Of a stretch of DNA of 64,000 nucleotides, positions 1 through 8,563 are shown piece by piece. Every line of letters begins with the position of its first letter. The first letter of the stretch is position 1. Source of the stretch: Planctomycetota bacterium (GTDB taxonomy: Bacteria; Planctomycetota; Planctomycetia; Pirellulales; Pirellulaceae); the NCBI GenBank assembly GCA_014238905.1, contig JABAAE010000011.1:104865-168864 (forward strand), read 5' to 3'. Position numbers and translations under genes: made by a program. Below the pieces are notes generated by a model that saw only the letters and a program-made list of their open reading frames with translations, did no database searches and had not been told where the DNA came from.

Positions 1-1290
1 AAATGGGTCAATAGATTGCCGGAGGTTGCCTTGGATCAGCTTTCCGAACGGGCGACTTCATTGGTCGCCGGTTGTGTGGAAGCGATTCAATTAAATCCAG
101 AAGATGCCGAGGGTTGGGGGCTGTTAGGTAGGGTTTACCTGGCACACCAGTTTGCCGGACCGGCTAGCGAGTGTTTTCAAGTTGCCTGGGAACTCGATCA
201 GGATAATTTCAAATGGCCCTATAGTCTGGTGATGGCAGAGCCGGGCTCTGAAGAGGCCATCGATTATTGCCGGCAAGCGATTGAGCTTTGCCCGCATGAG
301 GGAATTGAGATTCGCTGCCGTCTGGCAGAGCTTTACTTTGGATCAGGTGATCTGGCTAAGAGCCGGGAGGCTTTGGAAACCGTTATCGAAATAGTCCCTG
401 ACTATCCACGAGCCAACATGATGCTGGCTCAAATTTACCTGCAAGATGGCCAGATTCAAAAAGGAATCCAGCAAGCCGAATTGGTGCTGCAATCGCAACC
501 CGATCGGCGCGAGGCGCTTCGTTTTCTTTCTCAAGCCCATTTTCGATTGGGGAATTCAGAAAAATCCAGCGAGTACGCAATTCAGTCGGACAAACCGGGG
601 GCTTTTGACCCCGCTTGGGACGACTTGTTGTATCAGGAAGCGATGAGCCTGCGGCGTGATGTCAATCGAATTGTTCAGGAAGCGATGAGGTTGCCGGCCA
701 GTCGGGTCGAGCAAAAATTGAAGATTCTTCGGGAGGCGGTTGCCGAGGAGCCTCACGAGCCTAATTGGCACGGTTTTTTGGGTCAAACCCTTCTTAAATC
801 CAGACGGTACAGTGAAGCGGAATCCGTATTGAAAAATGGCATTGGGCTGCATCCCCTCTCGGCCAGCTTGCATTACTCTCTGGGCTTGGTGTTTCTGAAT
901 CAAAAAAAATTGGATTTGGGCATAAAAAGCCTGCAAGAGGCGGTCAAGATCAAGCCCGATTTTGATAGGGCTTTGACCGATTTGGGAATTGCGTACAGAG
1001 AGAATCAACAAGCGGCCCAGGCGATTCAGTCCCTGCAGAAAGCCATCTCCATTTTTCCGGGTAATCTTCGAGCAAAATTGAATCTGGGAGTGACTTGTGA
1101 AATGACAGGCGACCTGTCCGGTGCTGCTCAGGCCTATCGCCAGTGTCTTGCCTTGGATCCCAATTCCGGGGATGTCCATCTCCTTCTGGGAAAGATCCTT
1201 TTGCAATCCGTGGAAACCCAACGAGAAGCAGAAATGCATCTTGAAAAGGCAAAAGAATTGAACCTGGGGATTAACGGCTTGCAGAAATGA
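1..1290 (+). CDS. TPR-repeat protein, 5'-truncated by window edge
   Basis: A tetratricopeptide-repeat scaffold protein of unknown partner. The reading frame is open to base 1, so the N-terminus lies outside the window; the first possible internal start is TTG at 16. Helical TPR units run almost end to end, with the usual W-LG-Y, A-Y and P-N/D spacing, for example around residues 25-60, 85-190 and 245-415 counted from the TTG. A short break with Asp/Arg-rich helices (about 195-240) separates two TPR blocks. No catalytic motif is visible. The stop overlaps an ATG (ATGA at 1287-1290), but the frame that follows does not look like a gene. Role: protein-protein interaction by family; the partner is not inferable. 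Confidence 0.85.
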   Translation, partial: KWVNRLPEVALDQLSERATSLVAGCVEAIQLNPEDAEGWGLLGRVYLAHQFAGPASECFQVAWELDQDNFKWPYSLVMAEPGSEEAIDYCRQAIELCPHEGIEIRCRLAELYFGSGDLAKSREALETVIEIVPDYPRANMMLAQIYLQDGQIQKGIQQAELVLQSQPDRREALRFLSQAHFRLGNSEKSSEYAIQSDKPGAFDPAWDDLLYQEAMSLRRDVNRIVQEAMRLPASRVEQKLKILREAVAEEPHEPNWHGFLGQTLLKSRRYSEAESVLKNGIGLHPLSASLHYSLGLVFLNQKKLDLGIKSLQEAVKIKPDFDRALTDLGIAYRENQQAAQAIQSLQKAISIFPGNLRAKLNLGVTCEMTGDLSGAAQAYRQCLALDPNSGDVHLLLGKILLQSVETQREAEMHLEKAKELNLGINGLQK

Positions 1291-1379
1291 ATCAAACGGT
1301 TTTGAGAACCGGACCCGATTCTGATCAACTTTGGTCTTTTTACGCGCTGCCAAAATTGAGTGGTGATTGTACAATGATC

Positions 1380-1400
1380 CGTTGCCCCAATGCGGCAACG
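1380..1400. other. perfect 7-bp inverted repeat in spacer
   Basis: CGTTGCC and GGCAACG form a 7-bp stem around a 7-nt loop, between the TPR gene and the DUF4430 gene. No T-run follows on either strand, so it is not a classical intrinsic terminator. It could be a transcript-end structure for the TPR gene or a leader hairpin for the next gene. I found no cobalamin-riboswitch core nearby. Confidence 0.35.
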
Positions 1401-1544
1401 AAAATTCTCCGGGCCGGTATCGGGTGGAATCGCCTCGGCGAGGTGCTTGGAGATGCTTTCGGATTGGCGAGCCGTCAAAGGGGTTTTTGTGCTGGGTTTT
1501 TGTACTGAACGCTGAGCATTTGGATATGGGATTTGGAGAGTCAA

Positions 1545-1997
1545 TTGAAACACAATGGCCTAGTTTGTTTTTTGCTGCTGCTGAGTTATGCAAAGTTGGC
1601 GGCGGGGTGTGACAGCGGAGTCGATCCTGATATCGATCGCTCGTTTGGCTCAGTCATCCAGGTCGATCCCCAAGAGAAAAAGGTCACGATCGAAATTGAT
1701 TTTGGTGAGCTTGCTGAGAAAAAAACTTTGACTATTCCTTGGAAGGTCGGATTGAATGTTCTCGATGCAATGAATCAGGCAAAACAGGAAAAAAGACTTA
1801 AATTCAAATATCGAGGAAAAGGTGTCTCGGCTTTCCTGACCCAAATTGAGGGGGTGAAGAATCAGGGAGCCAAGGGCGACAATTGGATTTTTCGAGTGAA
1901 TTCAAAATTGGCCAATCGGAGTTTTGGCGTCATACTTCTCAAAGCGGGTGATCAGGTCAATTGGAGCTTGGGGAAGTACAAACCCGGAAAAAAATAA
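1545..1997 (+). CDS. DUF4430 (transcobalamin-like) lipoprotein
   Basis: A small exported protein of 150 residues. The N-terminus is hydrophobic and ends in a lipobox (Leu-Ala-Ala-Gly-Cys), predicting a lipoprotein. The mature part fits DUF4430, the domain resembling the C-terminal region of transcobalamin: a beta-rich segment with a central Gly-Leu-Asn-Val-Leu-Asp-Ala run, then a C-terminal Asn-Trp-Ile-Phe-Arg-Val-Asn motif and an Asp-Gln-Val-Asn-Trp turn. TTG at 1545 is chosen because GGAGAG (1535-1540) precedes it and because it gives the shortest complete signal; TTG at 1533 is the alternative. The next gene, 64 bp downstream, is a DUF6580 membrane protein. In other bacteria DUF4430 proteins often accompany ECF-type vitamin transporters, so a ligand-binding role in uptake is inferred, not shown. 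Confidence 0.75.
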   Translation: MKHNGLVCFLLLLSYAKLAAGCDSGVDPDIDRSFGSVIQVDPQEKKVTIEIDFGELAEKKTLTIPWKVGLNVLDAMNQAKQEKRLKFKYRGKGVSAFLTQIEGVKNQGAKGDNWIFRVNSKLANRSFGVILLKAGDQVNWSLGKYKPGKK

Positions 1998-2061
1998 AAC
2001 AACCGAGATAACCATTAGCGCCTGATGCGAATCATGGCACCCAGTCAAAGCAAAAATAAAT

Positions 2062-2649
2062 ATGAATGATCGATTAACTCTGACTGTCTTCTTTTTACTT
2101 GTGCTAGGTGGTGTTTTCATTCAATGGGGCTGCCTGGATTTACCTAATTTCGCGCCCATAGCGGCACTGTCGATGTTCGCCGGGTTTTATTTTCGTTCGC
2201 TGATTGTGGCGTCTCTGGTGCCGTTCTCTGTATTGACTCTAAGTAACATTCAGTTGGGTGGTTACGGAAGTTGGCCCATCATGATTGCCGTCTATTTTAG
2301 TTTGATCTTCCCGGCCGTTCTGTCGCAGCGATTTCTTCGACGGGATGACGGCGGGGTGTCCTGCCTCAGAATGACGTCATTCTCCTGTCTGGGTTCGATC
2401 CTGTTTTTTTTCGTGACTAATTATGCGGCTTGGGTTCAATGGTACCCATTTTCTTTTGCGGGATTCGCGGAATGTTATTTGGCGGCGATTCCGTTTTTCA
2501 GGTGGACGTTGATGGGGGATTTGTTCTTCAACTGCACGTTTTTTGCCGTTTATGTCTTTTCGGTCAGCGCATACCCTCGCTTGGCCATCCATCGTTACCG
2601 GGGTGATGATTCTCGTTTTGGGGTTCGCAACACGTCTTTGGAAATCTGA
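2062..2649 (+). CDS. DUF6580-like integral membrane protein (possible ECF S-component relative)
   Basis: A 195-residue membrane protein with about five or six hydrophobic segments (roughly residues 5-22, 28-48, 48-65, 70-88, 105-125, 140-170). The Asn-Phe-Ala-Pro-Ile-Ala-Ala-Leu-Ser-Met-Phe-Ala-Gly run near residue 29 is typical of DUF6580, a family with an ECF substrate-component-like architecture. It starts with ATG but has no clear Shine-Dalgarno sequence. It lies 64 bp after the DUF4430 lipoprotein on the same strand, which suggests co-expression. By analogy the pair may capture and move a vitamin such as a corrinoid; no ECF ATPase or T-component is visible in the window. The C-terminal 25 residues are hydrophilic. 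Confidence 0.7.
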   Translation: MNDRLTLTVFFLLVLGGVFIQWGCLDLPNFAPIAALSMFAGFYFRSLIVASLVPFSVLTLSNIQLGGYGSWPIMIAVYFSLIFPAVLSQRFLRRDDGGVSCLRMTSFSCLGSILFFFVTNYAAWVQWYPFSFAGFAECYLAAIPFFRWTLMGDLFFNCTFFAVYVFSVSAYPRLAIHRYRGDDSRFGVRNTSLEI

Positions 2650-2965
2650 CATCGGTCACCGGTGATTTTGGAGGCTCGGTGGCAAAGTCCCGAAGGAAAT
2701 TCCCGAAACCGAACCCGCTATAGGTTGTTGGAACCGATTTGTTTACCAACCTTGCCTTGCCCCAATTGTCCCGTTGCCGATATCCTATCGGTTCCTCCGG
2801 TTCTCACCGGATTTCGCTCTTCAGTTGGTTTGATGCATCACCCTTTGTAACGGTGGTGGCCAATTGCGTCATTGGAGTCATGAAAACTTCGTTTTTCACG
2901 ATTGAGTGTCATGGGCAGACAATCCCAATCAGCGACCCGTGCGTTGAAAATTCCAAAGGAATAAT
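2650..2965. other. gene-free spacer upstream of thrS
   Basis: No convincing coding frame. It contains a 10-bp palindrome (TCACCGGTGA, 2657-2666) just after the DUF6580 stop. I see no T-box, riboswitch or strong sigma70 promoter. It presumably carries the thrS promoter and leader. Confidence 0.4.
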
Positions 2966-5032
2966 ATGGTTTCAGTTCGACTTCCCGATGGCAGTCTCAA
3001 AGAGTTTGACCGTTCGGTTACACCTTTCGATGTTGCCGCTGATATTGGTCCCGGGCTTGCCAAGGCGGCCATTGCTGCTGAGGTGAATGGACAGCAGGTA
3101 GGATTGGACTACCAATTGCCAAACGAAGGCGAAGTAGCACTGAAACTTTTCACCAAGAAGAATAACGAAGCGCTTAGCATCATGCGGCATTCAGCGGCGC
3201 ATGTCATGGCTCGAGCCGTAATGCGTTTGAAAAAGGGCGTCAAACTGGCATTTGGTCCGGTACGCGGTGAACGATTTTACTATGATTTCGAGGTGGACCA
3301 GCCGATCACCGAGGATGACTTTCCGGCCATCCAAAAAGAAATGAAGGCCATCATTAAAAAGAATGAGCCGTTCGAAAGGATCGAACGTTCCCGTGAAGAT
3401 GCCATTCAGATTTGTTCCGACCTGAACCAGGATCTCAAGGTTGAGCACATCGAGACCGGATTAGCTGATCATCCAACCCTTTCGTTTTACCAGCAAGGTG
3501 AATTTCTGGACCTTTGCCGTGGACCGCATGTCCCATCTGCTGGTGCCATCGGCGCGGTCAAGTTGCTTTTTGTGGCGGGTGCCTATTGGAAAGATGATGC
3601 ATCCAACAAGCAGCTTCAAAGATTGTATGCCACAGCGTTTTTTAGCCAGAAAGACCTGGATGACTATGTTGCGAGAATGGAGGAGGCCCAAAAACGCGAT
3701 CACCGGGTCCTGGGAAAAAAGCATGGTTTGTTTCATGTTGACGAAATGGTTGGGCAAGGTCTGATTCTTTGGACTCCCAAAGGGGCTTTTGTTCGGCAAA
3801 AGCTACAGGAGTTTATTCACTTTCATCTTCAACGCCAGGGATATGACCAGGTCTTCACTCCCCATATTGGGAAGCTCGATTTATACAAGACATCGGGCCA
3901 TTTTCCGTATTATCAAGAGAGCCAGTATCCCCCTTTGATAAACCACGACCAATTGAAGCGATTAGCGGATGAAGGATGCAGTTGTAGTGATTTGGCGAAT
4001 CAAATGAAGTCCGGTGAAATTGATGGTTATCTTCTCAAGCCGATGAACTGTCCGCATCATATAAAGATTTTTGATTCCCAGCAGCGTAGTTACCGGGACC
4101 TTCCGATTCGACTTGCCGAATTCGGTACGGTTTACCGCTGGGAACAGTCCGGTGAAATTGGTGGTCTAACCCGTGTCCGGGGATTTACCCAGGACGACGC
4201 CCACCTGTTTGTCACCGAAGATCAGGTTGCCCAAGAATTGGCCGGATGTCTGGAACTGGTGAAGATTGTTTTTTCAGCCGTTGGCATGGAGGATTACAGC
4301 GTACGAGTTGGTTTGAGAGATCCAGACTCGACAAAATATGTGGGCGATCCTGCAAATTGGGATAAAGCCGAAGAAGCCTGCCGCCAGGCAGCGATGACAT
4401 TAGGTAAGCCCTTTGTTGAAGAACCAGGCGAAGCGGCCTTTTATGGGCCCAAGATTGATTTTGTGGTCAATGATTGTATCGGGCGAAAATGGCAATTGGG
4501 CACCGTTCAGGTGGATTATAATTTGCCGGAAAGGTTTGATCTTTCGTATGTGGGTGCCGACAACCAGACGCATCGACCGATCATGATTCACCGTGCCCCG
4601 TTTGGATCGATGGAACGATTTATTGGCGTCCTGATCGAACACTTTGCGGGTGCGTTTCCGGTCTGGCTCGCCCCCGAGCAGATTCGGGTGATGACCGTTA
4701 GTGAAAAATCCGAGGATTATGGGCAGCAAGTGGTTGAACAACTGAAGAAAGAGGGCATTCGTGCCAAAAGTGATTTTCGGCCGGAGAAATTGGGCTCCAA
4801 AATTCGCGATGCCCAAATGGAGTTAATACCGTACATGGCCGTCGTCGGTCCTCGGGATGCGGAAGCGGGAACGCTGTCGCTACGAGATCGAGTTGAAGGA
4901 GACTTGGGAGCACTCTCCATTGATGAGACGATCACCAAGTTAAAAGCGGAGATTGATGACAAGATTGTCAAACAAAAATTCAGCAATACCGCCGAGGATC
5001 CTGGCAACGAAACCACTGAAAACGAATATTAG
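2966..5032 (+). CDS. thrS: threonyl-tRNA synthetase
   Basis: Charges tRNA-Thr with threonine in the cytoplasm. At 688 residues it is slightly longer than the usual ~640. Order: TGS domain (1-62); editing domain with the HxxxH pair at 75-79 and the Cys-Arg-Gly-Pro-His-Val motif at 184-189; class II catalytic core (about 270-570) with Lys-Pro-Met-Asn-Cys-Pro-His-His at 358-365 (Cys362 is the expected zinc ligand), the Arg-Val-Arg-Gly-Phe motif 2 near 403, and motif 3 around 542-565; C-terminal anticodon-binding domain (about 570-665). Between the Ser-Gly-His loop and the zinc Cys there is an extra segment of about 20-25 residues (roughly 325-350) with two cysteines, absent from the E. coli enzyme. 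ATG at 2966 follows AAAGGA. The last ~20 residues are an acidic tail. Confidence 0.97.
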   Translation: MVSVRLPDGSLKEFDRSVTPFDVAADIGPGLAKAAIAAEVNGQQVGLDYQLPNEGEVALKLFTKKNNEALSIMRHSAAHVMARAVMRLKKGVKLAFGPVRGERFYYDFEVDQPITEDDFPAIQKEMKAIIKKNEPFERIERSREDAIQICSDLNQDLKVEHIETGLADHPTLSFYQQGEFLDLCRGPHVPSAGAIGAVKLLFVAGAYWKDDASNKQLQRLYATAFFSQKDLDDYVARMEEAQKRDHRVLGKKHGLFHVDEMVGQGLILWTPKGAFVRQKLQEFIHFHLQRQGYDQVFTPHIGKLDLYKTSGHFPYYQESQYPPLINHDQLKRLADEGCSCSDLANQMKSGEIDGYLLKPMNCPHHIKIFDSQQRSYRDLPIRLAEFGTVYRWEQSGEIGGLTRVRGFTQDDAHLFVTEDQVAQELAGCLELVKIVFSAVGMEDYSVRVGLRDPDSTKYVGDPANWDKAEEACRQAAMTLGKPFVEEPGEAAFYGPKIDFVVNDCIGRKWQLGTVQVDYNLPERFDLSYVGADNQTHRPIMIHRAPFGSMERFIGVLIEHFAGAFPVWLAPEQIRVMTVSEKSEDYGQQVVEQLKKEGIRAKSDFRPEKLGSKIRDAQMELIPYMAVVGPRDAEAGTLSLRDRVEGDLGALSIDETITKLKAEIDDKIVKQKFSNTAEDPGNETTENEY

Positions 5033-5092
5033 TTTTTAGTGGTTTTGAGTGTAGCAAGAAGAGCCATCAACAAATTGACTGAATCCTGCGAT

Positions 5093-5154
5093 TTGTGTTG
5101 CTGGCGTACTTGTGTTGCTGGCGTACTTGTGTTGCTGGCGTACTTGTGTTGCTG
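5093..5154. repeat. 17-bp tandem repeat, 3.6 copies
   Basis: The unit TTGTGTTGCTGGCGTAC occurs three times without mismatch (5093-5143), followed by an 11-bp partial copy. It starts about 60 bp after the thrS stop. No spacer separates the copies and there is no dyad in the unit, so it is a minisatellite rather than a CRISPR or binding-site array. Confidence 0.95.
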
Positions 5155-5180
5155 AAATAGAGAATTGGGGACTAAATTTC

Positions 5181-5205
5181 CGCTATCCCCTGAGTGGGGA
5201 TAGCG
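5181..5205. terminator. 10-bp perfect hairpin between convergent genes
   Basis: CGCTATCCCC and GGGGATAGCG pair perfectly around a 5-nt loop. It sits between thrS (plus) and the ThuA-like gene (minus), which converge, so a shared transcription end is likely. No long T-run follows on either strand, so termination may be inefficient, or the hairpin may stabilise the RNA 3' end. Confidence 0.6.
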
Positions 5206-5248
5206 TCTCCATTTTCCTGCCCAAAATAAATGACGTCGTTGCGTGGTG

Positions 5249-6328
5249 CTAATTTAGCCGATGTTCGCTGGGCATCATTTTTCGCTTTTGCCAATAGTCC
5301 CCTTTTCTAAATTCGAACCGGGTCGGGTTGTAGGGACCGACCAAATCGGCCTTGCCCCCTTCGGCTGGGATGCTTGACGAGAGCCCGACTCCCCAATAGG
5401 CGGCATTGACAATCATGCGTCGCGTCCCTGCGGCGAGGAGATCGGTGGAGGCACCCAGTGTTGTGGTAAAAGCCATTCCTTTTTTACCACCGGGAACCTG
5501 ATAGCTTTTTGTCCAGGCAACGGGCATCATCGGCTTGTTTTTTCCATCCCTGGGTTCTGAATCGGTGACTCTCATTCCAAACAATACATCGTCCCCGGTG
5601 GGCTTCAGGTTGCGTTTGGTGACCTGTCCGAGGATCAACGGTTGACTGTCACCAGGGAGCGGGAGTCGCACACCGTAGACGTCGCTTGGTCCCCACACAT
5701 CACCACTCTGAATGCCCCTGAGAATAGGGTGCTCTTTTTGATCGCTCACAACGAAACCCTTGGTGCTCTCACTTTTGTGACCACCATGGTGTGAGATCCA
5801 TTTCTCTCCCAATACCAAGCGTCCAAAACCGTCTTGCCATTCTTTTTTATCACCCCGGTAACTGTTGGAGTAGTGAACCCATTTCGAATTTCCCGGAAAT
5901 TGAAAAGCATGTGTCGATGTTCTCAGGCCAATTACCGGTTTGCCGGAACGGAAATAATCATCAATGTGCTGCATTTGATCGTCGTTCGGTTTGCGAAATC
6001 GAAGCGAAATGATGAGCAAGTCGGCGTCTTGGAGAACCTCGGTACCTGGCGTATTACCTTGGTTGTTGGGGTCGATCATGCCCGTTTTAGGATCAATCGA
6101 AAATAGGACGGTGCATTTGAATCCGTGGTGTTTGGAGAGTATTTTGCCAAGTTGGGGAAGAGCTTCTTCGCTGCGATACTCTTCATCGCCGGCGATCAAT
6201 ACGACGTGTTTTCCTTGACCTGGCCCAGAACCACCTTCGTAAGTGACCCAAGGATCATCAGCCCGTAGTGAGCTCAAAGGGACGGTTAAGAGGGTTGCCA
6301 AGATGATTGCGTGTTGTGGGTGGATCAT
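5249..6328 (-). CDS. secreted ThuA-like domain protein
   Basis: A 359-residue protein of the ThuA-like (class I glutamine amidotransferase-like) fold, a family common in planctomycetes and linked loosely to sugar utilisation; the biochemical activity is not established. Seen: a signal peptide (about 1-23, ending Ser-Leu-Arg-Ala-Asp), a beta-strand with Gly-Asp-Glu-Glu-Tyr near residue 48, the Asp-Ala-Asp-Leu-Leu-Ile strand, then Gly-Lys-Pro-Val-Ile-Gly-Leu-Arg and a later His-His-Gly-Gly-His segment. ATG at 6328 is preferred over an upstream frame extension because AAGAGGAAATC precedes it and the signal peptide starts there. It converges with thrS. A periplasmic role is inferred. Confidence 0.8.
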   Translation of the reverse strand: MIHPQHAIILATLLTVPLSSLRADDPWVTYEGGSGPGQGKHVVLIAGDEEYRSEEALPQLGKILSKHHGFKCTVLFSIDPKTGMIDPNNQGNTPGTEVLQDADLLIISLRFRKPNDDQMQHIDDYFRSGKPVIGLRTSTHAFQFPGNSKWVHYSNSYRGDKKEWQDGFGRLVLGEKWISHHGGHKSESTKGFVVSDQKEHPILRGIQSGDVWGPSDVYGVRLPLPGDSQPLILGQVTKRNLKPTGDDVLFGMRVTDSEPRDGKNKPMMPVAWTKSYQVPGGKKGMAFTTTLGASTDLLAAGTRRMIVNAAYWGVGLSSSIPAEGGKADLVGPYNPTRFEFRKGDYWQKRKMMPSEHRLN

Positions 6329-6456
6329 GATTTCCTCTTTTGTTGGACTGAATTCCTTGGTGCTGATTATAGCCAATAGAAATGACCGTTTTTACCTCTG
6401 ATGCAGTGACTGGTGAAGATCCCGGGAAAAGACCGATGACTTTGGGAATCGGTGAG

Positions 6457-8397
6457 TCAACGGGAGCTGAGTTCATGGACAATGTCAACCAGTGCAATGG
6501 CATTGTCGACCGGGGTTTGGGGTACAATCCCATGCCCCAGGTTGAAAATATGACCGGGCCTATTTTCGGCCTGATTCAGAACTTCCTGCGCCCGTTTTTT
6601 TATTGTTTTTCGATCCGCCAACAGAACCAGAGGGTCAAGGTTGCCCTGGATCGATTTCTCGTAGCCTATATGATTCCAGGCGTTTTTCAGTGAAATCCTC
6701 CAGTCAGCTCCGATCACCTGGCTGCCGCCCTCCGCGTAGAGTGGCATCAATTCGGGGTTGCCGGTGCCAAAATTGATCACCGGTATTCCAGGGGTTATAT
6801 TTCGAATGATGGCCTGCATATAGGGCAACACAAAACGTCGATAATCATCAGGGCCGAGGCAACCCACCCATGAATCAAAAATCTGGATCACTTGGGCCCC
6901 TGCGGCAATCTGGGCATTGGAGTACTGTGTGATCGATCGCACAAACCTCTGCATGATCTCCTGCCAGGCGATAGGGTCGCGATACATAAGAGTTTTGGTA
7001 TGGATATAGGATTTACTGGATCCTCCTTCAATGGCGTAACTGGCTAGAGTAAAGGGTGCACCTGTAAATCCGATCAACGGGAGATCGGCGGGAAGATCAT
7101 CGCGGGTCTGGCTAACGGTTTCCATCACAAAATGTAGCGAGTCGACATTCTCCAGTTCCAGCAATCGATCCACGTCTTTCGATTCGCGGATGGGATTATG
7201 GATGACCGGTCCTTCTCCCTTAGCAAATTCCAAGTCCATCCCCATTGGCTCAAGAATGGGAAGCAAATCCGAAAAAATGATGGCAGCATCGACGCCCAAT
7301 CGATCCACCGCGGTACACATCACTTCGCTGCACAGCGACGGATTTTTGCACAACTCCAGAAACGTTGTTTGCGACCGTACCGAACGATACTCTTGCATGT
7401 AACGACCGGCCTGTCGCATCATCCAGATCGGTGTCACATCGGTCGGTTCGCCTCGGCAAGCTTTTAGAAATGGACTGTTGTACCACTCGGCATTGGGATC
7501 GAGCACGGTTTCTCCAGTTTTTGATATGGCAATTTGAACCTGCTTTTTTCTTTCCAGCAATAATCTCGATTTTTCGGCCGCAGACAAGACCAACTGGCCC
7601 ATTTTCGGATGTGTAGGTTCCAAATCCACCGGGAGAGACTTGGAACGAAGCATTTCGCTCGTTGTGGGTCCGATGGAGGCCACGATCGCCGATCGAATTC
7701 CCTCCCGGAATTCATCTTCTAAATGCTCGGTCTCAACGATGGAGAGAAGATTGTCTACCTGCTTGGCTGAAGTGAACAGGATGACATCGGTTTCTCGACG
7801 CGAGATCCGCCTGACCGCCGCGGTCAAATCTGAGCAATCCTCTGGCAGGCCCCACTTGTATACCGGTACCCGGAACACCTCGGCACCTCTCGCTTCCAGC
7901 CCGGCGATCAGGCTTCGGTTTTCGACGCCATACTCCTGAACTCCGACAACTTGATTGGCAACGTTGGTGTTTTCATCGAGCGTCGTCAATATTTCACGCC
8001 ATGTATTGGGCTGAGAGACCTTCAGCGTTGGCGATAATCCGAATTTTTTCATCGCGGCCACCGATTTTGGACCACGGCAGACGGTGGTGATATCGCTCAA
8101 AGTATCGATGAACTGCTGCTGGTTGATGCTTTTGGAAATCGCTTCCATCAAGTATTCAAAACCAACGCCGGTGAGAATCAACACATGATTGATTTCACCG
8201 GTTAATACTCGATGCGCAAAGTCGATGGCAACACGGTTTTTCTCAATCGGGATTTCCCGCATAGAAGGGGTGACGTCCGGGACACCACCCATTTTGGAAA
8301 TCAGGTTTGACATTTCAGTCGACCGGCGACTTTCGAAGGCCGCTACTTTCAGGCCTTCAAAGTGAGGCTGTTTCTTTTCGCTTGCATTTTCTTTCAT
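6457..8397 (-). CDS. hemDE: fused uroporphyrinogen-III synthase / uroporphyrinogen decarboxylase
   Basis: A 646-residue bifunctional haem-pathway enzyme. Residues about 14-285 fit uroporphyrinogen-III synthase (HemD): two alpha/beta lobes, with the Thr-Gly-Val-Gly segment near 76 and the Phe-Thr-Ser-Ala-Lys segment near 208. Residues about 308-646 are uroporphyrinogen decarboxylase (HemE), with the hallmark Pro-Ile-Trp-Met-Met-Arg-Gln-Ala-Gly-Arg-Tyr at 323-333 and the Phe-Ser-Asp-Leu-Leu loop. A basic linker of about 25 residues joins them. HemD closes and flips hydroxymethylbilane to uroporphyrinogen III, and HemE then removes four carboxyls to give coproporphyrinogen III, so the fusion joins consecutive steps. 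The frame is continuous with no stop or frameshift. It is transcribed divergently from the next gene. Confidence 0.93.
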   Translation of the reverse strand: MKENASEKKQPHFEGLKVAAFESRRSTEMSNLISKMGGVPDVTPSMREIPIEKNRVAIDFAHRVLTGEINHVLILTGVGFEYLMEAISKSINQQQFIDTLSDITTVCRGPKSVAAMKKFGLSPTLKVSQPNTWREILTTLDENTNVANQVVGVQEYGVENRSLIAGLEARGAEVFRVPVYKWGLPEDCSDLTAAVRRISRRETDVILFTSAKQVDNLLSIVETEHLEDEFREGIRSAIVASIGPTTSEMLRSKSLPVDLEPTHPKMGQLVLSAAEKSRLLLERKKQVQIAISKTGETVLDPNAEWYNSPFLKACRGEPTDVTPIWMMRQAGRYMQEYRSVRSQTTFLELCKNPSLCSEVMCTAVDRLGVDAAIIFSDLLPILEPMGMDLEFAKGEGPVIHNPIRESKDVDRLLELENVDSLHFVMETVSQTRDDLPADLPLIGFTGAPFTLASYAIEGGSSKSYIHTKTLMYRDPIAWQEIMQRFVRSITQYSNAQIAAGAQVIQIFDSWVGCLGPDDYRRFVLPYMQAIIRNITPGIPVINFGTGNPELMPLYAEGGSQVIGADWRISLKNAWNHIGYEKSIQGNLDPLVLLADRKTIKKRAQEVLNQAENRPGHIFNLGHGIVPQTPVDNAIALVDIVHELSSR

Positions 8398-8563
8398 TCC
8401 ACCATGCTAACTTGAGGGACTGTTTCGACACAGACCTGCAAAAGGATGAAAAAAGTGGTATTTTAAAGGACCGGCCTTCGAAAGCCGGTATTCCCTGTCG
8501 GTCCAGTCTTCCTGTTAGAGCTGAGGTGGACCGATTTCGTGCCGTTGAGCTAACCGGAGAGAC

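Noticed and set aside
1287-1508. 73-codon frame starting at the ATGA overlap with the TPR gene stop
   Set aside because: The overlap looks like translational coupling, but the peptide has no family resemblance, no secondary-structure pattern, and includes a strong DNA hairpin.
1291-1544. Cobalamin riboswitch ahead of the DUF4430 gene
   Set aside because: The conserved GCCACTG and GGTG-AA-TCC core elements are not present in a usable order.
5093-5154. CRISPR array
   Set aside because: Units are contiguous with no spacers; the same holds for all other arrays in the window.
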